A DNA stretch of 16,584 nt from an archaeon (GTDB lineage: Archaea; Nanobdellota; Nanobdellia; Woesearchaeales; JAGVOV01): contig JAGVOV010000053.1 of assembly GCA_020052545.1 (NCBI GenBank), positions 1-16,584 of the forward strand, in the 5' to 3' direction. Shown piece by piece: positions 7,077-13,616 of this stretch. The notes beneath the pieces were generated by a model. That model ran no database searches, was not told the origin of the DNA, and saw nothing but the letters and a program-made list of their open reading frames with translations. Position 1 is the stretch's first letter. Every line of letters begins with the position of its first letter. A program made the translations under genes and the position numbers.

Positions 7077-10000
7077 TTTACCACGATGGCAGGCTTTCCT
7101 GGCATGCCATTCCTCGCTTTCGCATCACGGCTTTCCTCTGCAATCTCAATTATGACGGGGCACTTAAACTCTTCTTCAAGAACCTTCTTGTTTCTTTCCA
7201 GAGATTTCGTCTCTTCATCCTGTTTAAGGTCAATTAGCGGCATCTTTGAAGGGTCCTGCACAAGTTTTGGAATGAGCTTCACCAGATCCTGGCCATATTT
7301 CTTCAGGTCGCTCTGCATTATCTCCTTCATTATTGTGCCTGAATCCCTTGTCTGTCCAAGCCTCGCTTTTATCTCTTTCACTAATGTATATTTCCATTCT
7401 GGAGAAACAATCAGCTTCATCTCCTGAGGCTGCCTTATCTTTGTTAGCTCAAGTATCGAAAGAATGTCTTCCCTGACGCCTAGAGCAAACTCTTCCTCAT
7501 ATTCTATCTTCTCGTCTATTTTGCCTTCGTCTGCATTGGGCCATAGCTCAAGAGAGGCAAATGTCTTGTTGCCCAGATCATGCCAAAGCTCTTCTGAAAG
7601 ATGGGGCGCGAACGGGCAGAGCATTAGCACTATTGATTTCACCGAGCTGTCAAAGACGCGTTTGCCTAAACCTCTTTCTTTGTACTTTTGCAGTATTGAC
7701 GTGAATTCCATCAATGAGTTTAAGGTATAATTGAATTTGAATTCCAAAGTGTCAGTTTTTGCCTTGATGATGAGCCTGTTCAGCTTGCTCTCGACATAAG
7801 CGTCAAATTCTGAGTGCGCAGGCAATTCATTCGGCTCTGTGGCAAGCGCATGAACTTTGTTCAGGAATTTATGTATCCCGTTTATTCCTGTCTCGCTCCA
7901 CTCAAAGTCCTTGTTAGGGAGAGCAGAGAAAAGAACAAAAACTAGTAACGTGTCGGCGCCGTATTTTGATATCACTTCTCTTGGATCGACAACATTGCCT
8001 TTGCTCTTGCTCATCACTTCGCCGCCCATAGTTATCATGCCGTGTGTCAGAAGGTTCACAAAAGGCTCGTCAAACTTGAGCAGGCCCAAATCTCTTAATG
8101 CCTTTGTAAAGAATCGTGAATATAAAAGATGCATTATCGCATGCTCAATCCCCCCAATATACTGCTCAACGGGCATCCAGTATTCTACTGCTTCCTTGCT
8201 GAAGACTTCCTTCTCATTCTTCGGGCTGCAGTAGCGCAAGAAATACCATGATGAATCAACAAAAGTGTCCATCGTGTCTGTCTCCCTTCTTGCATCATGG
8301 CCGCATTTAGGGCATTTCGCATTGAGAAAGGAGGCTGATTTGTCAAGAGGATTGCCTTCTCCTGTGAACTGGGCATCTTCCGGGAGCTTGACTGGCAGAT
8401 CCTTTTCATTTACTGGAACGGGGCCGCAGCTCTTGCAGTATATTATTGGGATAGGCGTGCCCCAGTATCTTTGTCTTGAGATTAACCAATCGCGGAGCTT
8501 GTATTGTGTTGTTCTCTTGCCCATGGTGAGGCTTTCAATATGCTCGCTTATCTTGTCTATTGCCTCCTCATTGCTTAGGTTGTTGAATTTTCCTGAATTC
8601 ACTAATTTTCCATCCCCGACATAAGCTTCCTTATCGATATCTCCACCGCTTATAACTTCATTTATCGGCAGCTTGTATTTCGTCGCAAACTCATAATCGC
8701 GCTTGTCATGGGCCGGAACTGCCATTATCGCGCCGGTGCCATAATCCATCAGCACAAAGTTTGCTAGGTAGATCGGTATCTTCTCTTTTGTGAGGGGATT
8801 TATCACAAAGCTTCCTGTGAAAACGCCATGCTTCTCTTTGTCTTCTGCAGTCCTCGTGAACTTATCTTCAAGCAGCACTTTTGAGATGAATTTTTTTACT
8901 TCAGCCTCATACTCTTTTGTCGTGAGCTTAAGCGCTTCTGGATGCTCCGGCGCAAGCACCATGAATGTCGCGCCGAATATGGTGTCTGGTCTTGTCGTGA
9001 AGATTTTTATTGAAGAGACTGCGTGAAGATTCACAGTTGGCTCATTGGTGCTCCTGAAATGAGGCTTTTCTGATGTAACCTCTATCAGCTCTCCACTCAA
9101 GGCCTGAGCAAGCTTCCTGCCTTCTTCTATCGGAACCGCATCATCATTTATGCCGCTCAGTATCTTTATTGTGCCTACTTTTCCCTTTATCTTTTCAAAA
9201 TCAAAATTCCAATTGAAGGTGTCCGTGAAAGGCCTCTCCTTGTCCTTGAATTTCGGCTGTGTGAAGCCAGCCACCATTACAAGGCCTTTTATCTTGATGT
9301 CTAGTTTCTCGATGACTTTCATCGCTACAACACAGCCAAGGCTATGCCCTACAATGATCGTATTCTCATCAAATTTACAGTTCTCGAGGACAAAATTCAC
9401 CTGTTCCTCTTCCTTTGGCTGGCCTGCTCCCGGCATGACAGGACATTGATATTTTAAGCCTAACGAATCAAGATGATCTCTCAGGCCGGCATGAAGTGTA
9501 TTGTCGGGGCGCCCGTTATATCCGTGCAGCAGCACATAGTTGCTCTCAACCGGAAAATTAATCTCTGTGCCTTCGCTCTTGCCTATCCAGTTCTTCTGCA
9601 TTGTCTTGACGCGCTCCGGCCAGCCTTCAAGCTTGTCAATATCTTGGAGCAGCTCCTCGGCATATTCTGTTATCTTGAAGAACCATTGATCTAAGCTTTT
9701 TGTCTCGACAATATTCTTGCAGCGCCAGCATTTTCCATCTTCCACTTGTTCATTCGCCAGCACAGTCTGGCAGCTCGGGCACCAATTTACAGGTGAGTTT
9801 TTCCTGTAGGCAAGGCCTTTCTCATAAAGCTTCAGGAAGATCCATTGGTTCCATCGGTAGTATTCTGGGGTGCATGTTGCCAATTCCCTGTCCCAGTCAT
9901 ATGAGAGTCCTAATTCGTCCTGCTGCTGCTTCATTAAAGTTATGTTGTTGAAGGTCCAGTCGCGGGGATTCACATTGTTCTTTATCGCTGCATTCTCTGC

Positions 10001-10246
10001 AGGCAGGCCAAATGCGTCAAAGCCCATTGGATGCAAGACACTATAACCTTGCATCCTCATGAATCGCGCATAGACATCAGAGATGCTGTAAGTCCTGGCG
10101 TGACCCATATGCAGGCCGGCGCCAGAAGGATAGGGGAACATGTCAAGGCAGTAATATTTTTTCTTCTTGTCTTCAATAACATGGAAGACTTTGTGTTTTC
10201 TCCATTCCTGCTGCCATCTCCTCTCGAATTCGACAAAATTAGCCAT
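7073..10246 (-). CDS. leuS: Leucyl-tRNA synthetase, bacterial type, with an inserted serine-hydrolase domain
   Basis: Charges tRNA-Leu with leucine. The 1057-aa product has HMGH (46-49, after PYPSGAGL), a first zinc module (Cys156, 159, 173, 176) and the bacterial-type CP1 editing domain after that module. It continues with TTRPDT (417-422), MAVPAHD (Asp514, the conserved editing Asp), another Cys pair set (604/607 and 645/648), VMSKS (744-748), the anticodon-binding helical domain and a short C-terminal domain ending in PGKPAIVVK. Bacterial LeuRS are usually about 800-880 aa. The excess is almost wholly residues about 235-411, a separate alpha/beta-hydrolase domain annotated on its own. The position of CP1 and the overall similarity are of the bacterial, not the archaeal, LeuRS kind, suggesting ancient transfer. 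A TATA-like CTTTAAATAAAAT about 25 nt before the ATG suggests a leaderless mRNA. nadK follows with a 4-nt overlap. Confidence 0.95.
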   Translation of the reverse strand: MANFVEFERRWQQEWRKHKVFHVIEDKKKKYYCLDMFPYPSGAGLHMGHARTYSISDVYARFMRMQGYSVLHPMGFDAFGLPAENAAIKNNVNPRDWTFNNITLMKQQQDELGLSYDWDRELATCTPEYYRWNQWIFLKLYEKGLAYRKNSPVNWCPSCQTVLANEQVEDGKCWRCKNIVETKSLDQWFFKITEYAEELLQDIDKLEGWPERVKTMQKNWIGKSEGTEINFPVESNYVLLHGYNGRPDNTLHAGLRDHLDSLGLKYQCPVMPGAGQPKEEEQVNFVLENCKFDENTIIVGHSLGCVVAMKVIEKLDIKIKGLVMVAGFTQPKFKDKERPFTDTFNWNFDFEKIKGKVGTIKILSGINDDAVPIEEGRKLAQALSGELIEVTSEKPHFRSTNEPTVNLHAVSSIKIFTTRPDTIFGATFMVLAPEHPEALKLTTKEYEAEVKKFISKVLLEDKFTRTAEDKEKHGVFTGSFVINPLTKEKIPIYLANFVLMDYGTGAIMAVPAHDKRDYEFATKYKLPINEVISGGDIDKEAYVGDGKLVNSGKFNNLSNEEAIDKISEHIESLTMGKRTTQYKLRDWLISRQRYWGTPIPIIYCKSCGPVPVNEKDLPVKLPEDAQFTGEGNPLDKSASFLNAKCPKCGHDARRETDTMDTFVDSSWYFLRYCSPKNEKEVFSKEAVEYWMPVEQYIGGIEHAIMHLLYSRFFTKALRDLGLLKFDEPFVNLLTHGMITMGGEVMSKSKGNVVDPREVISKYGADTLLVFVLFSALPNKDFEWSETGINGIHKFLNKVHALATEPNELPAHSEFDAYVESKLNRLIIKAKTDTLEFKFNYTLNSLMEFTSILQKYKERGLGKRVFDSSVKSIVLMLCPFAPHLSEELWHDLGNKTFASLELWPNADEGKIDEKIEYEEEFALGVREDILSILELTKIRQPQEMKLIVSPEWKYTLVKEIKARLGQTRDSGTIMKEIMQSDLKKYGQDLVKLIPKLVQDPSKMPLIDLKQDEETKSLERNKKVLEEEFKCPVIIEIAEESRDAKARNGMPGKPAIVVK
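9014..9544 (-). other. RBBP9/YdeN-like serine-hydrolase domain inside LeuRS CP1
   Basis: Residues about 235-411 of LeuRS form a complete small alpha/beta-hydrolase. It opens with [14 protein letters not shown] (oxyanion-side HG), has the nucleophile elbow [13 protein letters not shown] (Ser302), then [10 protein letters not shown], an acidic turn SGINDDAVP (Asp368/369) and EKPHFRS (His396). Together these give a plausible Ser-Asp-His triad. The order and the short size match the RBBP9/YdeN (DUF1234-like) hydrolases. LeuRS sequence stops after [12 protein letters not shown] and resumes without loss at [11 protein letters not shown], so the domain sits right after the first strand of CP1. There is no frame break at either joint. 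The hydrolase identity is strong from motifs; its substrate is unknown. GC in two hand-counted 60-nt blocks is 57% (9481-9540) and 45% (9241-9300), so it is not clearly foreign. Confidence 0.88.
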
Positions 10247-10264
10247 TAATGCTAAGAAAGGCGC

Positions 10265-10277
10265 ATTTTATTTAAAG
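10265..10277 (-). promoter_or_regulatory. TATA box of leuS-nadK
   Basis: On the minus strand this reads CTTTAAATAAAAT. Its centre is about 25 nt upstream of the leuS ATG at 10246, the spacing expected for a leaderless archaeal transcript. No ribosome-binding site precedes the start. Confidence 0.55.
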
Positions 10278-10290
10278 TTTACTTAGGCTT

Positions 10291-10539
10291 TTATGCCTTC
10301 TCAAGAAGTCTACGACCATAATTAGTTATTGAGACGCTGTAGGAAGGTCTGCCATTTGAAGGGTGTTCCTTCATACTATTTATCTTGACGGCCTCAAAGA
10401 ACTGCAGCTCATGGCAATTGTCTTTTATTGTCCTAAAACCTGTGTTTATCCTCCTTTCGAGCTCCGCGTAAGAATAATCCCTCTCTTTGATGCATTTTAG
10501 TATCTGCTGCTTCAGGACCAACGAGCTTCTTTTTGGCAT
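10291..10539 (-). CDS. Small winged-helix DNA-binding regulator
   Basis: The 82-aa protein is a single compact winged-helix domain: a basic start, then QQILKCIKERDYSYAELERRINTGFRTIKDNCHELQ (helix, turn, recognition helix, about 11-46), followed by a wing with GRPSYSVSITNYGRRLLEKA. The ending, a short strand then TxYGRRLL, is common in archaeal predicted transcription regulators (COG3432-like). It faces the methyltransferase gene across a short divergent promoter region that carries a perfect 13-bp direct repeat and a palindrome touching its own start codon. By analogy with controller proteins of restriction-modification systems it probably autoregulates and represses or times the methyltransferase; this is inference. 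The TATA centre is 25 nt upstream of its ATG, so its mRNA is probably leaderless. Confidence 0.8.
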   Translation of the reverse strand: MPKRSSLVLKQQILKCIKERDYSYAELERRINTGFRTIKDNCHELQFFEAVKINSMKEHPSNGRPSYSVSITNYGRRLLEKA

Positions 10540-10556
10540 ACTGCCATATTGCAGTA
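10539..10556. promoter_or_regulatory. Operator-like palindrome at the regulator's start
   Basis: TACTGC (10539-10544), a 6-nt spacer and GCAGTA (10551-10556) form a perfect 6+6 inverted repeat that begins at the A of the regulator's ATG. It lies between the TATA box and the start codon, so a bound protein would block the regulator's own transcription start. Confidence 0.55.
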
Positions 10557-10593
10557 AGCTTTAAATATAGCTAACTCATGATATTGCAGTAAG
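10546..10593. repeat. Perfect 13-bp direct repeat flanking the shared TATA box
   Basis: ATATTGCAGTAAG occurs at 10546-10558 and again at 10581-10593, 35 bp apart. The TATA-like CTTTAAATATAG (10559-10570) lies between them. Copy one overlaps the palindrome and the regulator's start region; copy two covers the predicted plus-strand start site for the methyltransferase (about 10590). This is the arrangement expected for regulator sites controlling both directions. Confidence 0.6.
10559..10570. promoter_or_regulatory. Bidirectional TATA element of the regulator/methyltransferase cassette
   Basis: CTTTAAATATAG can be read in both directions (TATATTTAAAG on the minus strand). Its centre is 25 nt from the regulator's ATG at 10539. 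In the plus direction it predicts a start near 10590, giving the methyltransferase a leader of about 75 nt. Confidence 0.5.
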
Positions 10594-10663
10594 TGGGCTG
10601 TAGATTATGAGAGCTAAGGAGGAGTCAAAGAAGAATCAGTGGGCTATTGATAATGAGAATTAA
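10592..10663 (+). repeat. 26-nt imperfect direct repeat in the methyltransferase leader
   Basis: Copies at 10592-10617 and 10638-10663 agree at 21 of 26 positions, beginning with AGTGGGCT and sharing ATGAGA near the middle. They are 46 nt apart. Copy two ends 2 nt before the methyltransferase ATG. An 18-codon reading frame (10607-10663) starts in copy one and stops in copy two, directly before the ATG. Whether it is translated is unknown. Confidence 0.5.
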
Positions 10664-10665
10664 AT

Positions 10666-12090
10666 ATGGAATTACAAACTAATGTTATTTATTGTGGGGA
10701 TTGTAAAGACGTCCTCAAAAAGATACCAGATGAAAGCATTGATTTGGTCTATCTTGATCCACCATTTTTTTCTCAAAAACACTACGAAAATTTCTGGATA
10801 CAAGGTCAAGGTGACCATGAAACAGTCATGGGATTTTCTGATAAAGATTGGGAAAATTTAAGACATTCTATTGACCCTAATATATTAAAAGAGTATGAAG
10901 CTATTGAAGAAAGATGGAAAGGTGGGCATAAAGGAATTTTTGTTTTTATTGCCTACCTGAGAGAAAGACTACAACAATGTGAAAGAGTACTAAAACCGAA
11001 AGGTGCAATATTTTTACATTGTGATTGGCATGCATCACATTATTTAAAACAAATGATGGATGAACTTTTTGGATACGATAATTTTAGGAACGAGTTTGTA
11101 TGGTTGAGAAAATCTAGTTCTGCTTCAACTTCCAGAATATCAAATAGCCATGATACTATATTTTATTATACGAAATCAAAAGAGTTTACATTTAATCAGC
11201 AATATACTAAATATGATGAAGAATACATTAAAAACACGTATACACATAAAGATGATATAGGTATATATAAATTACATGATGTTGTAGCACCAAAAGGTTT
11301 AACGGGTGGAAGATGTTATTATACCTATAAGGGATTTACCCCTAAATATGGATGGTTAATGTATCAGGAAAAGCTAGAAGAATTAGATAAAGGTAACAGA
11401 TTAGTTTGGGCAAAAACAGGGAGACCTTACAGAAAATTATATTTACATGAGAGAAAGGGAAATCCTTTGAATGATGTATGGACAGATATTGAAAATGTTT
11501 CTTCTCAAGGAAAAAAAGAAAATTTAGGATACCCTACACAAAAACCAGAAGCTTTACTAGAAGGAATAATTAAAATTGCTTCTAATCCAACAGATATAGT
11601 TTTAGATCCTTTTTGTGGATGTGGAACCACGGCAGCTGCAGCTAAAAAATTAGGTAGGAGATTTATTGGTATTGATATTTCGAGAGTAGCCTGTGATGTT
11701 ATGAAAAAGCGTCTTGGTGAAAATGTGAAAGTTATAGGTGGGGAATCAAAAGAAGAACTGTCTAAGATGGAACCGCATGAATTTGCTAGAATAGTGATTG
11801 TAGAAAAAATGGGAGGGATTGTGAGTCCCAGAAAATCAGGGGATATGGGTATAGACGGCTGGGTTGAGTTTAAGACTATTCCTGTTCAAGTTAAGAGATG
11901 GGAACATAAGGTGGGAAGGCCAGAAATTGATAAGTTTGCCCATGCCATTGAGAGAGACAGGAAAGAGAAGGGTATTTTAGTCGCTGATGATTTCTCTAAG
12001 GATTGTTATGCCGAGGTGGCAAGAATTGAGAAAGAACAAAAAATCAAAATAGAGTTGCTGAAAATTGATGATTTATTCTTTAAAGAATAA
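10666..12090 (+). CDS. Beta-class DNA methyltransferase fused to an Mrr-like nuclease domain
   Basis: The 474-aa product starts with a beta-class amino-methyltransferase. Catalytic motif IV is DPPF (31-34) and comes before the SAM-binding motif I DPFCGCGTT (314-322), the order of the beta group of N6-adenine/N4-cytosine enzymes. The region about 140-290 between them probably holds the target-recognition part. A C-terminal domain (about 370-474) resembles the Mrr restriction fold: FARIVIVEKMGG, then GDMGIDGWVEF (Asp397) and IPVQVKRW (Gln408, Lys410), which fit a PD-(D/E)xK-type site. The gene is AT-rich: hand-counted blocks give 20% GC at 11161-11220 and 22% at 11221-11280, but 43-45% in the nuclease part. 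It sits between rpoN and leuS and converges with rpoN, separated by about 35 nt. There is no good ribosome-binding site directly before the ATG. It may be a single-chain restriction-modification enzyme or a modification enzyme with a nuclease-derived DNA-binding part. Confidence 0.88.
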   Translation: MELQTNVIYCGDCKDVLKKIPDESIDLVYLDPPFFSQKHYENFWIQGQGDHETVMGFSDKDWENLRHSIDPNILKEYEAIEERWKGGHKGIFVFIAYLRERLQQCERVLKPKGAIFLHCDWHASHYLKQMMDELFGYDNFRNEFVWLRKSSSASTSRISNSHDTIFYYTKSKEFTFNQQYTKYDEEYIKNTYTHKDDIGIYKLHDVVAPKGLTGGRCYYTYKGFTPKYGWLMYQEKLEELDKGNRLVWAKTGRPYRKLYLHERKGNPLNDVWTDIENVSSQGKKENLGYPTQKPEALLEGIIKIASNPTDIVLDPFCGCGTTAAAAKKLGRRFIGIDISRVACDVMKKRLGENVKVIGGESKEELSKMEPHEFARIVIVEKMGGIVSPRKSGDMGIDGWVEFKTIPVQVKRWEHKVGRPEIDKFAHAIERDRKEKGILVADDFSKDCYAEVARIEKEQKIKIELLKIDDLFFKE

Positions 12091-12125
12091 GACGACGCTA
12101 ACTTAACATCTCAAAACAAAAATAA

Positions 12126-12332
12126 TCAGAATTTCTTGAATTCTGCTATCGTGTCTATGAGGTCGACATGGCCGAGCATCATGGCCCTGCAGCAGTATCT
12201 CTGGACGCCAAGGTCGTCGAGTATCTTTTTCCTGTCCTCTCCTCTAGCCACACGCTCCTGAAAACCATCCCATAAATGTCCGATCGGTTTTCCGCAGCTC
12301 CAGCATCTTATTGGGATCATCATCTTGCTCAC
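12126..12332 (-). CDS. rpoN: RNA polymerase subunit Rpo10 (RpoN)
   Basis: This is the small zinc subunit that scaffolds Rpo3/Rpo11 assembly in archaeal RNA polymerase (Rpb10 homologue). The 68-aa product has the invariant IRCWSCGKPIGHLWDGF N-terminus (Cys10, Cys13) and RYCCR (Cys47, Cys48), together the zinc site, and the normal length. Most homologues begin at the internal MMIP; the earlier ATG at 12332 adds three residues and overlaps the uS9 stop as ATGA, which suits translational coupling, so it is used here. It is the last gene of the operon in this window; the rpoK/rps2/eno genes that often follow in archaea are replaced by the methyltransferase cassette. Confidence 0.96.
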   Translation of the reverse strand: MSKMMIPIRCWSCGKPIGHLWDGFQERVARGEDRKKILDDLGVQRYCCRAMMLGHVDLIDTIAEFKKF

Positions 12333-12727
12333 CTGTAGGATTTCTGCCTTTTGGCCCTTGCTTTTGAGTCATTCGGCTTCCTTGTCTCTTTCCTTCTGAC
12401 ATCTGAGACTAGCATCTGCCTGTCATACTGCAATATCTTCTCTTGCAATTTCTCGTCCTTTGAGTATTCTACAAGGCCGCGAGAAATGGCGACGCGTGCA
12501 GCATCAACCTGGCCGACTATTCCGCCGCCCCTGACATTGACATTCACATCGACTTTGTTAAGGGCTTCGCCGACAAGCTCTGTCAGCTCCAAAAGCTTCA
12601 TCTTGGCGAATTCCGGGGTATAATTATCGAGCAAGACCTTGTTTATCTTGACTTTCCCGGTTCCTGGCCTCAACGAGGCCCTTGCCACAGCCCTTTTCCT
12701 TTTTCCTGATGTGTTTATGATCTTCAT
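12329..12727 (-). CDS. rps9: Ribosomal protein uS9
   Basis: Small-subunit protein whose C-terminal tail reaches the P-site tRNA. The 132-aa product has the SGKRKRAVARA start, GGGIVGQVDAARVAISRGL (about 67-86) and the basic tail ending KRQKSYR, the archaeal/eukaryotic variant of the universal terminal S-x-R. It overlaps uL13 by 4 nt upstream and rpoN by 4 nt downstream, the usual archaeal uL13-uS9-rpoN order. Confidence 0.97.
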   Translation of the reverse strand: MKIINTSGKRKRAVARASLRPGTGKVKINKVLLDNYTPEFAKMKLLELTELVGEALNKVDVNVNVRGGGIVGQVDAARVAISRGLVEYSKDEKLQEKILQYDRQMLVSDVRRKETRKPNDSKARAKRQKSYR

Positions 12728-13140
12728 ATTTTTGCACCTATATGCCTACTTATCTCTTCTATGCTAGTATACTTGTTGGTCGATAATCTTGAGACGTCAG
12801 CATGCTTTATTGTCTCCAGCTTCTCATTCTTAAATTCTGATGGAACGCTAACATAACACATTATCCTTTTCAATGCCTCTCTTCCTCTTGCCGTCTTTAT
12901 CGGCAGCATGCCTCTTATCAACCTTTTGACAAGCCTGTCCGGCATTCTAGGATAGAAGGGTCCTTTCGCCCATGTCCCTAATTTTCTCTTCCTCTCAAAA
13001 TTAGCAAAGAGATTGTCTCTGTTCCCTGTCATGAATATCTTCTCGCAGTTGACTATCTTCACTTCCTTTCCGAGCAGAGCTGCCTTCGCGACCTCACTGC
13101 CCATTCGGCCGAGGATTAAGTTGGTTCCGTCGATTATCAC
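12724..13140 (-). CDS. rpl13: Ribosomal protein uL13
   Basis: Large-subunit protein. The 138-aa product has the ILGRMGSEVAKAALLGKEVKIVNCEKI N-terminus and the PRMPDRLVKRLIRGMLPIKTARGREALKRIMCYV block (about 64-97) that define the archaeal/eukaryotic L13 family. It lies 4 nt after eL18 and overlaps uS9 by 4 nt, so it is embedded in the operon and probably translationally coupled. Confidence 0.97.
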   Translation of the reverse strand: MIIDGTNLILGRMGSEVAKAALLGKEVKIVNCEKIFMTGNRDNLFANFERKRKLGTWAKGPFYPRMPDRLVKRLIRGMLPIKTARGREALKRIMCYVSVPSEFKNEKLETIKHADVSRLSTNKYTSIEEISRHIGAKI

Positions 13141-13144
13141 TTTT

Positions 13145-13489
13145 TCACCCGATGATCCTGATGTTCTTGATGTCCTTCTTGCTCATCAAGTCCTGCAAGC
13201 TTATTGCTATGCATCCTGCCTTCTGCAGCTTCTCTGCTGCCTGTCCCGAGAATGTGTACGCTGCCACTGTAACCTTTCTTGTTATCTCTCCTGAACTGAG
13301 CACTTTTCCTGGAACCACAACAACCTCATTGTCGTTTGAGAAGCGGTTTATCTTGGAAAGATTGACTGCCCTCCTGTTCCTTGTGGGCCTCTCTAAGTCC
13401 TGCGCCAGCCTGCTCCATAATGCCATCTTGTCATCTATGGATTTCTTCCTCAGGTTCTGGATCAGATTTGTCAGTTGGATGTTTTTCAT
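13145..13489 (-). CDS. rpl18e: Ribosomal protein eL18
   Basis: Archaeal/eukaryotic large-subunit protein. The 114-aa product has LARK-family features: a LIQNLRKKS opening, WSRLAQDLERPTRNRRAVNLSKINRF (about 25-50), VVVPGKVLSSGEITRKVTVAAYTFSGQAAEKLQKAG and the DIKNIRIIG end. The ATG at 13489 is chosen because an upstream extension of the frame would translate tRNA-Leu and the rpoD end. There is only a weak AGGTT before the start, so translation may depend on the processed tRNA-mRNA junction. A gene order of tRNA-Leu, eL18, uL13, uS9 is also known from the Haloarcula operon. Confidence 0.95.
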   Translation of the reverse strand: MKNIQLTNLIQNLRKKSIDDKMALWSRLAQDLERPTRNRRAVNLSKINRFSNDNEVVVVPGKVLSSGEITRKVTVAAYTFSGQAAEKLQKAGCIAISLQDLMSKKDIKNIRIIG

Positions 13490-13509
13490 TTTTGTTAACC
13501 TTATTAAAA

Positions 13510-13609
13510 TGCGGGAGACGGGATTTTCGCTTTGAAGTCTCGAACCCGCGCAGGCACTAAGCCACAAGGCCCTCAACCTTGCCCGTTTGACCAGCTCCGG
13601 CACCCCCGC
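13510..13609 (-). tRNA. tRNA-Leu (anticodon GAG) with a 15-nt T-loop intron
   Basis: Reading from 13609, the acceptor GCGGGGG pairs with CTCCCGC, discriminator A at 13510. The D-stem is CCG/CGG. The anticodon stem CAAGG/CCTTG holds loop TTGAGGG, placing GAG at 34-36. The long variable region contains GGC/GCC, as expected for Leu. The T-stem is GCGGG/CCCGT, but its loop is 22 nt instead of 7. Removing 13524-13538 leaves the T-loop TTCGAGT, a perfect consensus (T54 T55 C56 R57 A58 N59 Y60), giving an 85-nt mature tRNA. No CCA is encoded. The gene sits between rpoD and eL18 in the operon, 7 nt from the rpoD stop, and is probably excised from the polycistronic transcript. Confidence 0.94.
13524..13538 (-). 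other. Predicted 15-nt tRNA intron at T-loop position 59/60
   Basis: The intron (ACTTCAAAGCGAAAA) leaves a bulge-helix-bulge. Exon TTCG (13544-13541) pairs with intron CGAA (13529-13526) as the central 4-bp helix. A 3-nt bulge AGA (13540-13538) lies on the 5' strand and AAT (13525-13523) on the 3' strand. The outer helix is the T-stem GGG/CCC. Cutting after the second base of each bulge yields the consensus T-loop. The inner helix is short (CT/AG with a 4-nt loop), so this is a relaxed motif. Such non-canonical sites need an archaeal splicing endonuclease of broad specificity. Confidence 0.85.
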
Positions 13610-13616
13610 ATTAGCG

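Noticed and set aside
8185..8409. Minus-strand 74-codon frame inside leuS
   Set aside because: It is a shifted frame of leuS, which reads through as an intact synthetase at this place.
9014..9544. LeuRS insert as an assembly join of two genes
   Set aside because: The frame is open through both joints, LeuRS sequence resumes exactly where it stopped, and the insert lacks its own start or stop; not fully excluded without reads.
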